From the NCBI GenBank assembly GCA_020847515.1, contig JADLBW010000047.1, positions 1-32,315 on the forward strand: 32,315 nt of DNA, read 5' to 3'. Positions 18,193 through 27,158 of this stretch are shown in pieces. The DNA is from Pirellulales bacterium (GTDB lineage Bacteria; Planctomycetota; Planctomycetia; Pirellulales; Lacipirellulaceae). The position numbers and the translations under genes are program-made. Position 1 is the stretch's first letter; the number at the start of each line of letters is the position of its first letter. The notes under the pieces are model-generated. The model ran no database searches and was not told where the DNA came from. It saw nothing but the letters and a program-made list of their open reading frames with translations.

Positions 18193-18215
18193 CGGCCCCG
18201 CCCGGAGAGGGGCCG
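18193..18215 (+). terminator. Hairpin after groES
   Basis: CGGCCCC and GGGGCCG form a perfect 7 bp stem with a 9-nt loop, 73 bp past the stop, followed by CTTTCG. A terminator is plausible, although the T-run is short. Confidence 0.45.
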
Positions 18216-18384
18216 CTTTCGCCCGAAACCGGCCGGATTATGCACCGTTCACGCTAGGTAGGCGCAGAGTATTCGCTCCGCGGGGTTCGTGCACGTGTAG
18301 GCATGCCGATTGCCCCCGACGACTCCTGCTGGCGCATTTTGCCGCCGCAGCGTGACGCATCGCCTTGCTCTTGGAGTACATAAC

Positions 18385-19506
18385 ATGCATCGGCGCCCGG
18401 CTGCTTGCCTTGCCGTACTGGTCAGCTCCCTCTTTGCGTCGGCCTCGTCTGCCGTGGATCCAACCGACGGACGGGCAGCCGCCTCCCAACCGGCCCGCGC
18501 CTCGGTTCTGGTCGATCGCGGCATCGCCTATTTGGCCGGGGTACAGGACGAGGACGGCGCCTTCAGCAGAGGGGCCGGGCCGGCTGTCACGGCGCTAGTC
18601 GCCACCGCGATGCTGGAAAACGGGCGTACGACCAGCGATCCGGTCGTCGCCCGCGCCCTGAAGTTTGTCGAGGCCCACGTTCGGCCGGACGGGGGCGTGT
18701 ACGCCGAAGGTTCTAAATACCGCAACTACGAAACCTGCCTGGCAATTCGCTGCTTTACGGCGGCCAACAAGGAGGGCAAGTACAACGACCTGATCCGCCG
18801 GGCCGAAGCCTACGTCAAGGAGGCTCAATGGGACGAAGGCGAAGGCTACGACAAATCGAGCGAATACTATGGGGGCGCCGGCTACGGCAGCCATAATCGG
18901 CCGGACCTATCCAACACCTCCTTCCTGGCCGATGCGCTGCAGGCCGTCGGCGAAGGGCCGGACGATCCCGCTGTACGGCGGATGCTGGTCTTCGTCTCAC
19001 GCTGTCAAAATCTGGAGTCTGAACACAACCAGTCGAAGTTCCCGGCCCTCAACCCCGACGGCGGCTTCTATTACACGATCGCCGCCGGCGGTTCGAGCCA
19101 GGCCGGCACGACGGCCAACGGCGGCTTGCGGAGCTACGGCTCGATGACCTACGCGGGCCTCAAGAGCATGATTTTCGCCGGCGTCGATAAGGACGACCCG
19201 CGGGTCAAGGCAGCCGTCGACTGGGCCCGCCAGCACTACACGTTGGAAGAGAATCCGGGCATTGGCGACGCTGGCTTATATTACTATTTCCACACGTTCG
19301 CCAAGGCGCTCGACGCCATCGGAGAGTCGAGGGTGACCGACGGCGAGGGCGTTGAACACGACTGGCGGCAGGAACTGGTCGATGCCCTGGCTGCTCGTCA
19401 ACAAGAGGACGGAAGCTGGGTCAACGCCAATCCTCGCTGGCTAGAGGGCGATCCGAGCCTGGTCACCGGCTACGCCCTGCTGGCGTTATCGTATTGCCAC
19501 GAGTAA
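18385..19506 (+). CDS. Secreted prenyltransferase/squalene-oxidase repeat protein
   Basis: This is a 373-residue protein with a signal peptide (MHRRPAACLAVLVSSLFASA) and GGAG 8 nt before ATG 18385. The rest is an alpha/alpha-barrel made of prenyltransferase/squalene-cyclase type repeats, with turns such as VQDEDGAFSRG, VRPDGGVYAEG, LNPDGGFYY and RQQEDGSWVNANPRW. The alternating helix pairs have the spacing seen in this class. The DxDD motif of cyclases is not visible, and proteins of this type in planctomycetes are exported and not shown to be terpene cyclases. The same fold forms the cobalamin-holding domain of transcobalamin. Binding of a hydrophobic or cofactor ligand is possible but unproven. 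Confidence 0.85.
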   Translation: MHRRPAACLAVLVSSLFASASSAVDPTDGRAAASQPARASVLVDRGIAYLAGVQDEDGAFSRGAGPAVTALVATAMLENGRTTSDPVVARALKFVEAHVRPDGGVYAEGSKYRNYETCLAIRCFTAANKEGKYNDLIRRAEAYVKEAQWDEGEGYDKSSEYYGGAGYGSHNRPDLSNTSFLADALQAVGEGPDDPAVRRMLVFVSRCQNLESEHNQSKFPALNPDGGFYYTIAAGGSSQAGTTANGGLRSYGSMTYAGLKSMIFAGVDKDDPRVKAAVDWARQHYTLEENPGIGDAGLYYYFHTFAKALDAIGESRVTDGEGVEHDWRQELVDALAARQQEDGSWVNANPRWLEGDPSLVTGYALLALSYCHE

Positions 19507-19779
19507 CGGCGCCCCAAGGGAACGTCGCGCTTGGAGTCCGGCGATCGTTTATGGGCGGCGGCATAGCGACTTACGCCGTTTCTTGCCCCGCAGTACGGGT
19601 GTGCAGCGTCTGAATTGGGCTTCTCTGCCCGCGGCGGATTTGGTACGACCCGCGCCCCTCGCGTCGCCGCGATTCTGTGGCGGCGTCCGTCAATGCGCTT
19701 GCGAGGCGTCAGCTTCAGGACGAAGCCAATCGCCTCGCGCCGTACCACCATACGTATACGATCGTCACGGGGTCATGGC

Positions 19780-22287
19780 ATGGATTACGCCGCAACACCC
19801 GCTCCGCCGCGCCGGATTCTTGGTCGCATGCTTCCCTGGGCCATGGCTCTAGGGCTATTTGCCGCCGGCGGATTTGGCGTCTATCGCTTCGCCGCGCCGG
19901 GGGCCGCCGCACTCGCGGCAGACGCCGCCGCGTACGAGGTCGCACCACGGGCAGCCGCCGGTCATGCTGCGCTCACGGACAAGCACGAAATTCAGCAATT
20001 ATTTTCTGCGACGCTCCCGACCGACGCCGCAACCGCCGCTTCCGACCAGCCGGTTGCCCTGGGGCGTCCAGCGGATCGCTACACCGCTCGGCTTGGCGCC
20101 GCGGTCGACGCTTCGACCGGCTCCCTAGCGGAAGGGCAAACCGCGCCTGCTCCGGCTGAAACGGCGCCCCGACCCTCCGTCGCTCCACTGAGAGAGGGGC
20201 CCGGAACCGACGCAGCAATGATGGGAGCAAATCCGCTGGTCGAGCACGTTGCGTCGCCGACCCCAGCGGCTGCTGCGCCACCGGAGGTCGAAGTGGCCCG
20301 CGGGCAAGAGCCGACCCCCGAGAACCCCCTCCGCACGGGCGTTGCAGCGGGGAGTCCGGCCGCCCGAGCTGCCTTTGCCGAGCCAGCGCCGACCGCCCAG
20401 CCCGCAGCATCGTCCGAGCCGGCTGCCGCGGCCGCTCTAGAAGGCGCCGACGCCACAGCCGCCACAGGCAACGGCGGCAATCCCTTCGCTCGATACTCGC
20501 GGGGCGCCCCTCCCGCCGCCGTATCGTCCAACCGGGACGCGGCGCCGACGGCGGCAAGCATGTTCTCTGCGGATCAGGCGGCGCCGGTAGCACAGTCGGC
20601 GGCCGGGGCCGAGCCGATCGCCGCCGACCTCGAGCCCGCGCCGGTCGAGCCAGTGCCCCAGGCTGACGCCGCCCCAGCGCGATTCGCGCCGCTGTCGGCG
20701 AAGCCCTTACGGCCGCAGGCGGCCACGGCGCCGCCAGATTCGACGGCGGTAAACGCCGCGGAGCCGCCGGCGCCCGCCACGTCCAGTGCCCTCCTAAGCG
20801 AGTCTCCCGCCGGCGCCGGGCAGTCGGTCGACGCCGCGCCGCTGGGTCCCCCCGACGCGGCCGCCCTCCCCGGCGCCGCCGCGATCGAAGGCGCGGGACG
20901 GCCAGGCGATCATTCGCTCGAAGGGCCGCAGGCGCCGACGCTGGTGATCCAAAAGCTGACGCCGGCGGAAGTCCAGGTCGGCAAGAAGTGCACCTTTGCG
21001 GTGAAAGTTCAGAACACGGGCCGCTTGGCTGCGCAGAGCGTTCAAATACACGACGAAGTCCCCCTGGGCGCTCAGTTGGTCGGTTCAGCGCCGAAGGCGA
21101 ACGTCGACGGCGCTCGGCTGACCTGGGATCTCGGCACGCTCGCCGCCGGAGAAGAGCGGATCGTCGAAATGGAGTTGATGCCCGTCGCCGAGGGCGAGCT
21201 GGGCAGCGTGGCCACCGTGACGTTCGCCGCGCAGGCGTCGGCGAAGGTTCGCTGTACGCGGCCCGAACTGGAGCTGCGCCTCTCGGCGGGGCCGCGGGTC
21301 ATGATCGGCCAGCAGCATGTCGTCGAGATCGAAATCGCCAATCCCGGCAGCGGCGATGCAAGCGGCGTCATGCTGCTGGAGAATGTGCCGGCCGGCGTGA
21401 CGCACGAGGCTGGCCCCGCTCTGGAGTTTGAAGTGGGGACGCTGAAGGCGGGCGAATCTCGGCGGCTGGATCTGGTGCTCACGGCGGCCGAAGCGGGCCG
21501 CATCAATAACGTGATGACCGCCCGCGCCGACGCCGGCCTGGAAGTGCAGGCGGGCTGCGAATTCGAGGTTGTGGCGCCCAAGCTCGCAGTGTCGGTCGAG
21601 GGTCCGTCGCGACGCTATCTCGAACGGCCGGCGACGTACACCGTGAATATTGAAAACCCCGGCACGGCCGCGGCGAAGGAGGTTCAACTCGTCACGCAGT
21701 TGCCGCCGGGACTGAAGTTCGTGAGCGCCAATAACCTGGGCGAATACGACGCGGCGACTCACAGCGTTCACTGGAGCCTGGCCGAGTTGCCGGCGAACGA
21801 ACGCGGCACGGTCGAGCTCACGGCGCTGCCCGTCGCCGCCGGCGAACATACACTGCAAATCGCCAGCCGGGCGGAACAGGGCCTGGAGGAGCGGACCGAG
21901 ACGCGGCTGTTGGTCGAAGGCATCGTCGCCTTGTCGTTCGACATCGACGCCGCCGACGGCGCCGTCGAGGTCGGCGGCGATACGGCCTTCGACGTGACGG
22001 TCGTGAACCACGGCTCGAAACCGGCCGCCAACGTGCAAGTGGTGGCCGCGATTCCCCAGGGTTTGCGGGCGATCGGCGGCCAAGGCGCGACCCGCCACGT
22101 CGTCGAAGGCGATCGCGTGGTCTTCGCTCCCGTTGCCCAACTGCCGCCCAAGGGCGAAGCGAAGTTCCGCATCCAGCTTCAGGGTCTCGCAGCGGGCGAC
22201 CAGCGGACTCGCATTATGGTGACGGCCGACGAAGTGCAGCAGCCGATCACGAAAGAAGAAAGCACCCGCGTCTACGCCGACCAATAG
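19780..22287 (+). CDS. DUF11 repeat surface protein with Ala/Pro-rich N-terminal half
   Basis: This is an 835-residue protein from ATG 19780. A single membrane anchor, MLPWAMALGLFAAGGFGVYRF, lies at about residues 17-37. Residues about 40-390 are low complexity, rich in Ala, Pro, Glu and Gly, with no folded domain visible. Residues about 395-835 hold at least four immunoglobulin-like DUF11 repeats, each with a motif like FAVKVQNTGRLAAQSVQIHD, HVVEIEIANPGSGDASGV, YTVNIENPGTAAAKEVQLV or FDVTVVNHGSKPAANVQVV. Such proteins are placed on the cell surface and used for structure or adhesion. A frame to 19615 is open but adds Arg-rich residues before the anchor, so the shorter start is preferred. A hairpin follows 3 nt after the stop. 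Confidence 0.85.
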   Translation: MDYAATPAPPRRILGRMLPWAMALGLFAAGGFGVYRFAAPGAAALAADAAAYEVAPRAAAGHAALTDKHEIQQLFSATLPTDAATAASDQPVALGRPADRYTARLGAAVDASTGSLAEGQTAPAPAETAPRPSVAPLREGPGTDAAMMGANPLVEHVASPTPAAAAPPEVEVARGQEPTPENPLRTGVAAGSPAARAAFAEPAPTAQPAASSEPAAAAALEGADATAATGNGGNPFARYSRGAPPAAVSSNRDAAPTAASMFSADQAAPVAQSAAGAEPIAADLEPAPVEPVPQADAAPARFAPLSAKPLRPQAATAPPDSTAVNAAEPPAPATSSALLSESPAGAGQSVDAAPLGPPDAAALPGAAAIEGAGRPGDHSLEGPQAPTLVIQKLTPAEVQVGKKCTFAVKVQNTGRLAAQSVQIHDEVPLGAQLVGSAPKANVDGARLTWDLGTLAAGEERIVEMELMPVAEGELGSVATVTFAAQASAKVRCTRPELELRLSAGPRVMIGQQHVVEIEIANPGSGDASGVMLLENVPAGVTHEAGPALEFEVGTLKAGESRRLDLVLTAAEAGRINNVMTARADAGLEVQAGCEFEVVAPKLAVSVEGPSRRYLERPATYTVNIENPGTAAAKEVQLVTQLPPGLKFVSANNLGEYDAATHSVHWSLAELPANERGTVELTALPVAAGEHTLQIASRAEQGLEERTETRLLVEGIVALSFDIDAADGAVEVGGDTAFDVTVVNHGSKPAANVQVVAAIPQGLRAIGGQGATRHVVEGDRVVFAPVAQLPPKGEAKFRIQLQGLAAGDQRTRIMVTADEVQQPITKEESTRVYADQ

Positions 22288-22290
22288 ACG

Positions 22291-22323
22291 GCGCCGTAGG
22301 TCCCGGCCGAAGCCGGCCGGCGC
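22291..22323 (+). terminator. Nested hairpin after the DUF11 gene
   Basis: An inner stem, CCGGC-CGAA-GCCGG (22303-22316), sits within outer arms GCGCCG (22291-22296) and CGGCGC (22318-22323), 3 nt after the stop codon. The T-run is absent, so the terminator call is moderate. Confidence 0.45.
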
Positions 22324-22334
22324 TGCAGGGAGCA

Positions 22335-22431
22335 GGGACGCTCAAGGGGTCGGGATGCCTTTGCGACTGGAGAGATTGATTAGCTAAGACACCCCCCTGT
22401 CGCAAAAGCATGCCGACCCCGTCAGCGTGCA
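22335..22431. repeat. Element E: palindrome with arms also found in dnaA
   Basis: The left arm, 22346-22370 (GGGGTCGGGATGCCTTTGCG then ACTGG), is an imperfect inverted repeat of 22396-22420 (CCTGTCGCAAAAGCATGCCG then ACCCC), matching at 22 of 25 positions. Weaker pairing extends outward (AGCGT on the right, ACGCT on the left). The 25-nt spacer contains TTGATTAGCTAAGAC. The element lies between convergent genes. I recall similar GGGGTCGGGA... sequences in planctomycete genomes near transposases of the REP-associated type, but cannot check that here. Confidence 0.78.
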
Positions 22432-22467
22432 CATGTTGCCGGTGAGCAGCGTTGAAGGCGAACCGGC

Positions 22468-23100
22468 TTATGTCGGATTCTCAGCCGCTTGGAAGGTGGC
22501 GGCCACGTCGATGGACAGCCCCGCGAGCAAGCGCGATGTCGCCTGCTGTCCGGGGGCGAATTCGCCATGGACGGCATAAGCCTGGCCGTCGAGCGTCAGG
22601 ACGGTGATGCGTTTTTCTTGCGGATCGACGATCCAGTACTCGGTAATGCCTGCGACGGCGTATTCGCGGCGCTTTTCCACGAGATCTCGCTGGCGGCTTT
22701 TGAGATCGCTGCTGACGACTTCGAGCACCAGACTGGCAGCGCTTAGATAATTTTCAGTTGCGTCTGCCGGCTCACTCCGGCCAACGAAAATTAAATCCGG
22801 TTCCCGAAATTTTTCTTCGTTCAATCGCAGCGGAAGGGCCGCAAAGAACATTTCACCAAGGCGCCGATCGCTTACAAAGGCGCTAAAGACGGCCATCAGG
22901 AATCGCAAGATCCGTTGATGGGCGATCGTCGGCATTTCGTGCACCTCAATGTAACCGCGGTTGAACTCCACGATTCGAACCGAGCCGTCTGCAAGGGCGA
23001 GGTATTCGTGCGCGGACCAATTTCCTTGCGGCGGAAAAAGCAGCGCCACTTCCCATGCGGGCTCCATGGCCGATGATGAGCTAAATGTAGGCAAGGGCAT
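22468..23100 (-). CDS. Uma2-family protein (PD-(D/E)XK nuclease fold)
   Basis: This 210-residue protein has the Uma2/DUF820 layout. VALLFPPQGNWSAHEYLAL and GSVRIVEFNRGYIEVHEMP open the fold. The active-site strand pair follows: EPDLIFV with D102, then SLVLEVVSSD with E127 and K134 in the PD-(D/E)XK pattern. REYAVAGITEYWIVDPQEK is the conserved C-terminal block. Uma2 proteins are common in planctomycetes, cyanobacteria and others, and are annotated as restriction-endonuclease-like; no biological target is established. ATG 23100 has AGG 6 nt upstream. A second, broken member lies at 30754-31424. Confidence 0.88.
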   Translation of the reverse strand: MPLPTFSSSSAMEPAWEVALLFPPQGNWSAHEYLALADGSVRIVEFNRGYIEVHEMPTIAHQRILRFLMAVFSAFVSDRRLGEMFFAALPLRLNEEKFREPDLIFVGRSEPADATENYLSAASLVLEVVSSDLKSRQRDLVEKRREYAVAGITEYWIVDPQEKRITVLTLDGQAYAVHGEFAPGQQATSRLLAGLSIDVAATFQAAENPT

Positions 23101-23145
23101 GGCGCCTAACCGGCAGAGATGAGGGACTGGCGCTATTATAGCAGC

Positions 23146-24105
23146 TTAACCGCTTGCGCCCCCGGAAGGCGGTTTCGCCTTCATCAAGCGTTCCACATGC
23201 AGCGCCACGCACTCGGCCAGCACCGGCGGGTTGTAGCCCCCCTCCAGGACGCTGACGACGCGGCAATCGGCGTAGCTGCCGGCGACGGCCAAGACTGCGT
23301 CGGTAAGTTCGCCGAAGTCCTCGGTCTCCAAACCGAGCGAGCCGATCGGATCGGCCGCGTGCGCGTCGAAGCCGGCGCTGATCAGCACCAGTTGAGGTTT
23401 GATGTGCGCGGCGAAGTCATCGAGCTCGCTGCGGAACCGCGACAAGTACTCTCGCCGCGACGTGCCGAACGTCATCGGCAGGTTTCGCGTTGCGCCGAGC
23501 CCGTCTCCGCGGCCGGTCTCGTCAGCCGCGCCGGTTCCGGGGTAGAACGGCCAGCGGTGGATCGAGAAAAAACCGACGCGCGGATCGTCGTAGAACATCT
23601 CCTGCGTGCCGATGCCATGATGTACGTCCCAGTCGACGACGAGGACGCGATCGAGCTGGAAGCGATCCGTGGCCCGCCGAGCAGCCGCTGCGATGTTGCC
23701 GAACAGGCAGAAACCCATGGCCCGATCGGCGCGGGCATGGTGTCCGGGGGGGCGCACCAGGCACAAAGCGTTGTGGTCCTGGCCGCCCAGCACCCGAGCG
23801 ACCGCGTCGCAGGCGGCGCCGGCGGCGAGGCGAGCGACGTCGAACGACGCCGGCGATACGACCGTATCGGCGTCGATCCGCCCGCCGCCGCTGCGGGCCA
23901 GCCGGTCCAGCCGCGCTAGGTGCGCCGGCGTGTGTACGGCGGCCAGCAGGTCTTCAGTGGCCTCCGGCCAGGCCGGCTGCGTACAGCGGTCGGTCATGCC
24001 CGAACTGTCCAGCAAATGCATCACCGCCTCCAGTCGCGAGGCGTTTTCCGGGTGGCAGCCGGTGTCGTGATCGAGAAAGCGAGGGCTGGCGTAAAGCAGC
24101 GTCAT
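23146..24105 (-). CDS. Histone deacetylase family protein (class II type amidohydrolase)
   Basis: This is a 319-residue zinc amidohydrolase of the arginase-deacetylase fold. The catalytic tandem histidines are H122-H123 in RPPGHHARADRAMGF. The zinc ligands are D160 and H162 in VVDWDVHHGIGTQE and D247 in SAGFDAHAADP. The substrate-orienting Tyr is Y291 in LEGGYN. All are present, so the enzyme should be active. Bacterial members remove acetyl or other acyl groups from polyamines, proteins or small amides; the substrate cannot be chosen here. The gene ends 45 bp before the Uma2 gene on the same strand, and the two may be co-transcribed. Confidence 0.93.
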   Translation of the reverse strand: MTLLYASPRFLDHDTGCHPENASRLEAVMHLLDSSGMTDRCTQPAWPEATEDLLAAVHTPAHLARLDRLARSGGGRIDADTVVSPASFDVARLAAGAACDAVARVLGGQDHNALCLVRPPGHHARADRAMGFCLFGNIAAAARRATDRFQLDRVLVVDWDVHHGIGTQEMFYDDPRVGFFSIHRWPFYPGTGAADETGRGDGLGATRNLPMTFGTSRREYLSRFRSELDDFAAHIKPQLVLISAGFDAHAADPIGSLGLETEDFGELTDAVLAVAGSYADCRVVSVLEGGYNPPVLAECVALHVERLMKAKPPSGGASG

Positions 24106-24436
24106 GGCTCGAGTCGCAGAGGAGGCTGTCTGTCGCCCGCCTGAAAAACAGCTCCCGCCGAGGGCCGCTTTTCACGTGCCCGCAGCTCTACAAAAGCGTC
24201 GAACGCTCCCGCCCGCCCTTGCAGCAGTCGGGCGTCTCAAACGCCCCGGGAGCGAACGGCTTCTCCAGGCGAGCAACTGCCGGGCGAGGTCAAAACGCCT
24301 CCCAGCTTGACATTTACGATGCTCGCTGAGTAGGGTGAATTGTGGAAAGGTTCGCGCCGGCGCCGGCTATTCTTGCCGCGACGCCCGCCGCCTTGCCGAG
24401 TTCTTCGGCCGTACGGAACTTTGAGGAGAAGAGGTC
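24106..24436. other. Divergent promoter region, deacetylase (-) and HEAT-like gene (+)
   Basis: No gene is supported in this 331 bp gap. It contains the best promoter match of the window (24307-24336) and a small stem, GGGCGT-CTCAA-ACGCCC, at 24230-24246. Confidence 0.45.
24307..24336 (+). promoter_or_regulatory. Possible sigma-70 promoter of the HEAT-like secreted protein
   Basis: A perfect TTGACA at 24307-24312 is followed after 18 nt by TAGGGT at 24331-24336, a poor -10 with the key T-A-T positions. It is 100 nt before ATG 24437. The -35 match makes it worth noting. Confidence 0.4.
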
Positions 24437-25849
24437 ATGTCTCGCTTTGGTCGTCCCTACTGCCGGTCTGCCGCGGCGCTATTGGCGGTCGCTTCGGCGG
24501 TCGCCCTTGCCGGCGGCGCCAGCGCCCAGCAATACGATCAAATCAAGCCCCGCATCGATATCAAGCAATTCAACGCCGCCAGCGGCAAAGTGGCGGTGAT
24601 CCTGCGGGACGCGACAACGCTCGATGCAGCCTCGACGAAGGAACTCGACGATTTCTTCGTCGGCTATCTCTACTCGTCGATGACCAGCACCGACCCGGTG
24701 GAGCTGGGATTGCTGCAGGAAAAACGGGGCCAGCTCTTTACGCGCTATTTGAATAATGCTCGATCGCAAGCCGCTCGCGACTATGTTACCGATGTGACGC
24801 TCAAGGCGATGAGCGCGCTATCCAAGGGGAACTATCATCCCGCGGTGCGCTACAACGCCGTTCTGATCCTGGGCCAACTGGAGGGCGAGCCGGGCAAGCC
24901 GCTGGCCGGCGCCACCGAGGCGCTGCTCGCAGTGTTGCAGAACGACAAGTTTAAGGATTCCAAGGGCCGCGAGATCGAAGTGCCGACGGCGGTCAAGGTC
25001 GGCGCGCTGGTGGGGCTCCAGCGACACCTGAGCCGGGGCGTCGACGCCAAGTATGCCGAGCCGATTACCAAGGCGGCGCTGGCGGTCGCTACGCGCGAGA
25101 AGGCCCCGGAAGACGTTTCCGCTACCGTGTACGGTTGGGTGCGCCGACAGGCCGCGCAGGTTTTGGCGCAGCAATTCGCCCAAGGCCTCACGCCGGAGGT
25201 GAATCAGGCCTTCGTGCAGATTATCGGCAGCGACGCCAACGACTTGGACGACCGCTGCGGCGTAGCTGAGTTGCTTACGCCGCCGATGTACGAGGGGAAG
25301 AATCTGGATACCCAAGCGATGGCGCAGGCGCTAGGCAAGCTCGCTCAAGACGTGCTGGCGGTGGAGTCGAAGGAAGCCGACGAATACCTGGATGAAGTCA
25401 CCGCCAGCGGCGGCATTATGCCCGGCGGCGGCTTTGGCGGCGGCTACGGTCGCGGCTACGAAGGGGGAGGCGGCTACGGTCGCGGCTTGGAAGGCATGAG
25501 CTTCGATCCGGCGGCTGATCTGGGGCCCAAGTACGAGAAACGCCGCATGATGGACCGCGCCAAGGCGATCGTCGCCGCGGCGCAGGCCGTCTCGACTGGC
25601 AGCCCGGAGGAGCTCCAAGGCCGCTTGCGGCAATTAGCCGCGGCGATTAGTGCGGTCATCGACACCGCGGCTACCGCGACCGATGCGGCGATCGCCGACG
25701 CGGTCTTCAAGTTGTCGACCGACGTTACCCAAATGGTCAGCAGTTGGGCGCCGGCGCAGGGGCCTGCAGGCGACGCGGGCGATGAAGGCTTCGGCCCGCC
25801 CGCCGAGACGCCGCCGGCGGCGGCCGCTCAGCCAGCCGCCGCTGGCTGA
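24437..25849 (+). CDS. Secreted hypothetical protein with HEAT-like helical body
   Basis: This is a 470-residue protein with GAGGAG 8 nt before ATG 24437 and a signal peptide ending at GGASAQQ. Residues about 30-320 are helical and repetitive, in the manner of HEAT repeats (YVTDVTLKAMSALSKGNYHP, VRYNAVLILGQL, VKVGALVGLQRHL, VRRQAAQVLAQQF). A Gly-rich insert follows at about 332-358 (GGGFGGGYGRGYEGGGGYGR). A second helical section and a Pro/Ala tail end the protein. I do not know a named family; similar secreted proteins occur in planctomycetes from memory. A scaffold or binding role is inference. Confidence 0.75.
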   Translation: MSRFGRPYCRSAAALLAVASAVALAGGASAQQYDQIKPRIDIKQFNAASGKVAVILRDATTLDAASTKELDDFFVGYLYSSMTSTDPVELGLLQEKRGQLFTRYLNNARSQAARDYVTDVTLKAMSALSKGNYHPAVRYNAVLILGQLEGEPGKPLAGATEALLAVLQNDKFKDSKGREIEVPTAVKVGALVGLQRHLSRGVDAKYAEPITKAALAVATREKAPEDVSATVYGWVRRQAAQVLAQQFAQGLTPEVNQAFVQIIGSDANDLDDRCGVAELLTPPMYEGKNLDTQAMAQALGKLAQDVLAVESKEADEYLDEVTASGGIMPGGGFGGGYGRGYEGGGGYGRGLEGMSFDPAADLGPKYEKRRMMDRAKAIVAAAQAVSTGSPEELQGRLRQLAAAISAVIDTAATATDAAIADAVFKLSTDVTQMVSSWAPAQGPAGDAGDEGFGPPAETPPAAAAQPAAAG

Positions 25850-26002
25850 CGGGGCGACGGTCCTATTCTGCCGATTCACCCTTCTTTCAGCCGCTTCGCC
25901 TCAGCCGGCTTTCATTGGGCGAGCGCGTGCCTCCAGCGGCGCTGCCGTCGCTGCCGTTCCTGCCTGGTTGCGGCAAGCTATTCGCCCCACCAGATGTCGC
26001 GG

Positions 26003-26554
26003 TTACTTGGCGGCGCGTTGCGAAATGGAGCGGGGCTGCAGAAGCTCGGCGGCGGCAAAGCAAGCGGTCATCAGGCTCACAAAGCAGACGTCGCCGGCGA
26101 GCATGGTGCGGTAGAACGGCAGCCCCGCGGCATAGCAGTCCAGCAGCCCGGCGAGCGTGGGCGCATAGAGGCTCTTGGAGGCCCAGACGGCAAAGTTAGT
26201 CGCTAAGAAGAACGCTGTCGCGGGCAATACGCCGCACAGCCCCCAGCAGGCCGCGCGCCGCCAGCCTTCGCTGCCGCGGGCGCGCCGACTTAAAACCAGC
26301 GGAACGATCGCCATCGCATGCACCGATAGCAATACCGGCAGGCTATCGTGGGCCGGCAGCATCAGGTCCGACGCGACCAGCACCGCCGAAGGAAGCAGGA
26401 TCGCCGGCAGCCAACTACGGAAGTAAAAGGCCCCCAGGGCCGTCACCGCCGTCAGCGGGGTGAAATTCCAGGCATGATCGGCCCACCGGCCCGCCACGCC
26501 GAAAGCCACTAAGAGGGAAAACACCAATAACTCGCGGAACGATTCTCGATTCAT
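26003..26554 (-). CDS. DUF6580-family integral membrane protein, putative transporter
   Basis: This 183-residue protein has five or six membrane spans. The DUF6580 pattern is visible: WNFTPLTAVTALGAFYF then ILLPSAVLVASDLML near the N-terminus, and FFLATNFAVWASKSLY, GLLDCYAAGLPFYRTMLAGD towards the end. Members are called putative transport proteins and resemble the small substrate-binding (S) subunits of ECF vitamin transporters in size and layout. ATG 26554 is favoured because AGG lies 8 nt upstream; ATG 26560, two codons earlier, is possible. It lies 61 bp downstream of the DUF4430 gene on the same strand and is probably in one operon with it. The transported molecule is unknown. Confidence 0.82.
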   Translation of the reverse strand: MNRESFRELLVFSLLVAFGVAGRWADHAWNFTPLTAVTALGAFYFRSWLPAILLPSAVLVASDLMLPAHDSLPVLLSVHAMAIVPLVLSRRARGSEGWRRAACWGLCGVLPATAFFLATNFAVWASKSLYAPTLAGLLDCYAAGLPFYRTMLAGDVCFVSLMTACFAAAELLQPRSISQRAAK

Positions 26555-26615
26555 GGTCATTACCTATGCCGGCAAAGAGGCCGTGTCGGACGTGTCGCAA
26601 GGCGCGACGTAGATT

Positions 26616-27140
26616 CTACTCCGGCGCCGAGAAAACCCACAAGACGCGGTCTCCTGTCGCCAGCGGCTGGACCGCGCAGCTCACCTCGCCTGCTTGGCCG
26701 TTGACGCTATAGATCCAAGATCGGCCGCCGGGACCCTGGTTCGCCACGCCATCGATCGAAGTCAGCAGCGTCATGGCGCCCTCGCCGCGGCGCTCCAGCC
26801 GTATGCCAGGACGGAACTGGGCGGCAGCCTCCATGAGGCTGCCGACGGTCATCCCCTCGTTCCAAGGCAGGCGCGAGAAATCTCGGCGGGCCCCATTGCC
26901 GAAGTCGATCGACAGCGAAACCGCCGGCCCGTCGGGCGGGGCGGGCGCCCAGCCGACGACGGCTCCCCGGTCTGCGCCCGCGGGAGGAATCGCCGCCGGG
27001 GGTTTGAACTTCAGCATCAAGCCGGTCATGATCGCCAGCGCCGTGAACAGGACCAGCGGCATCGCCCACCGGCCGCCCGGGGCGGGCGGGTCGAGCGACG
27101 TGCGGGCCGGATCGGCTGGGAGGAGGGGCGGATTCTCCAT
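26616..27140 (-). CDS. Membrane-anchored DUF4430 domain protein
   Basis: This is a 174-residue protein with one membrane anchor (WAMPLVLFTALAIMTGLML, about 25-43) and a C-terminal DUF4430 domain at about 74-174. The domain signature is clear: VSLSIDFGNG, TVGSLMEAAAQF, FLTSIDGVANQ-like TSIDGVANQG, then SWIYSVNGQAG and LATGDRVLWVFSAPE. The same fold forms the C-terminal beta domain of transcobalamin and intrinsic factor, so a role in holding a cobalamin-like ligand outside the membrane is possible. ATG 27140 is chosen; a TTG at 27158 is an alternative. It precedes the DUF6580 gene. Function inferred only. Confidence 0.82.
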   Translation of the reverse strand: MENPPLLPADPARTSLDPPAPGGRWAMPLVLFTALAIMTGLMLKFKPPAAIPPAGADRGAVVGWAPAPPDGPAVSLSIDFGNGARRDFSRLPWNEGMTVGSLMEAAAQFRPGIRLERRGEGAMTLLTSIDGVANQGPGGRSWIYSVNGQAGEVSCAVQPLATGDRVLWVFSAPE

Positions 27141-27158
27141 AGAATGCCATGGTAGCAA

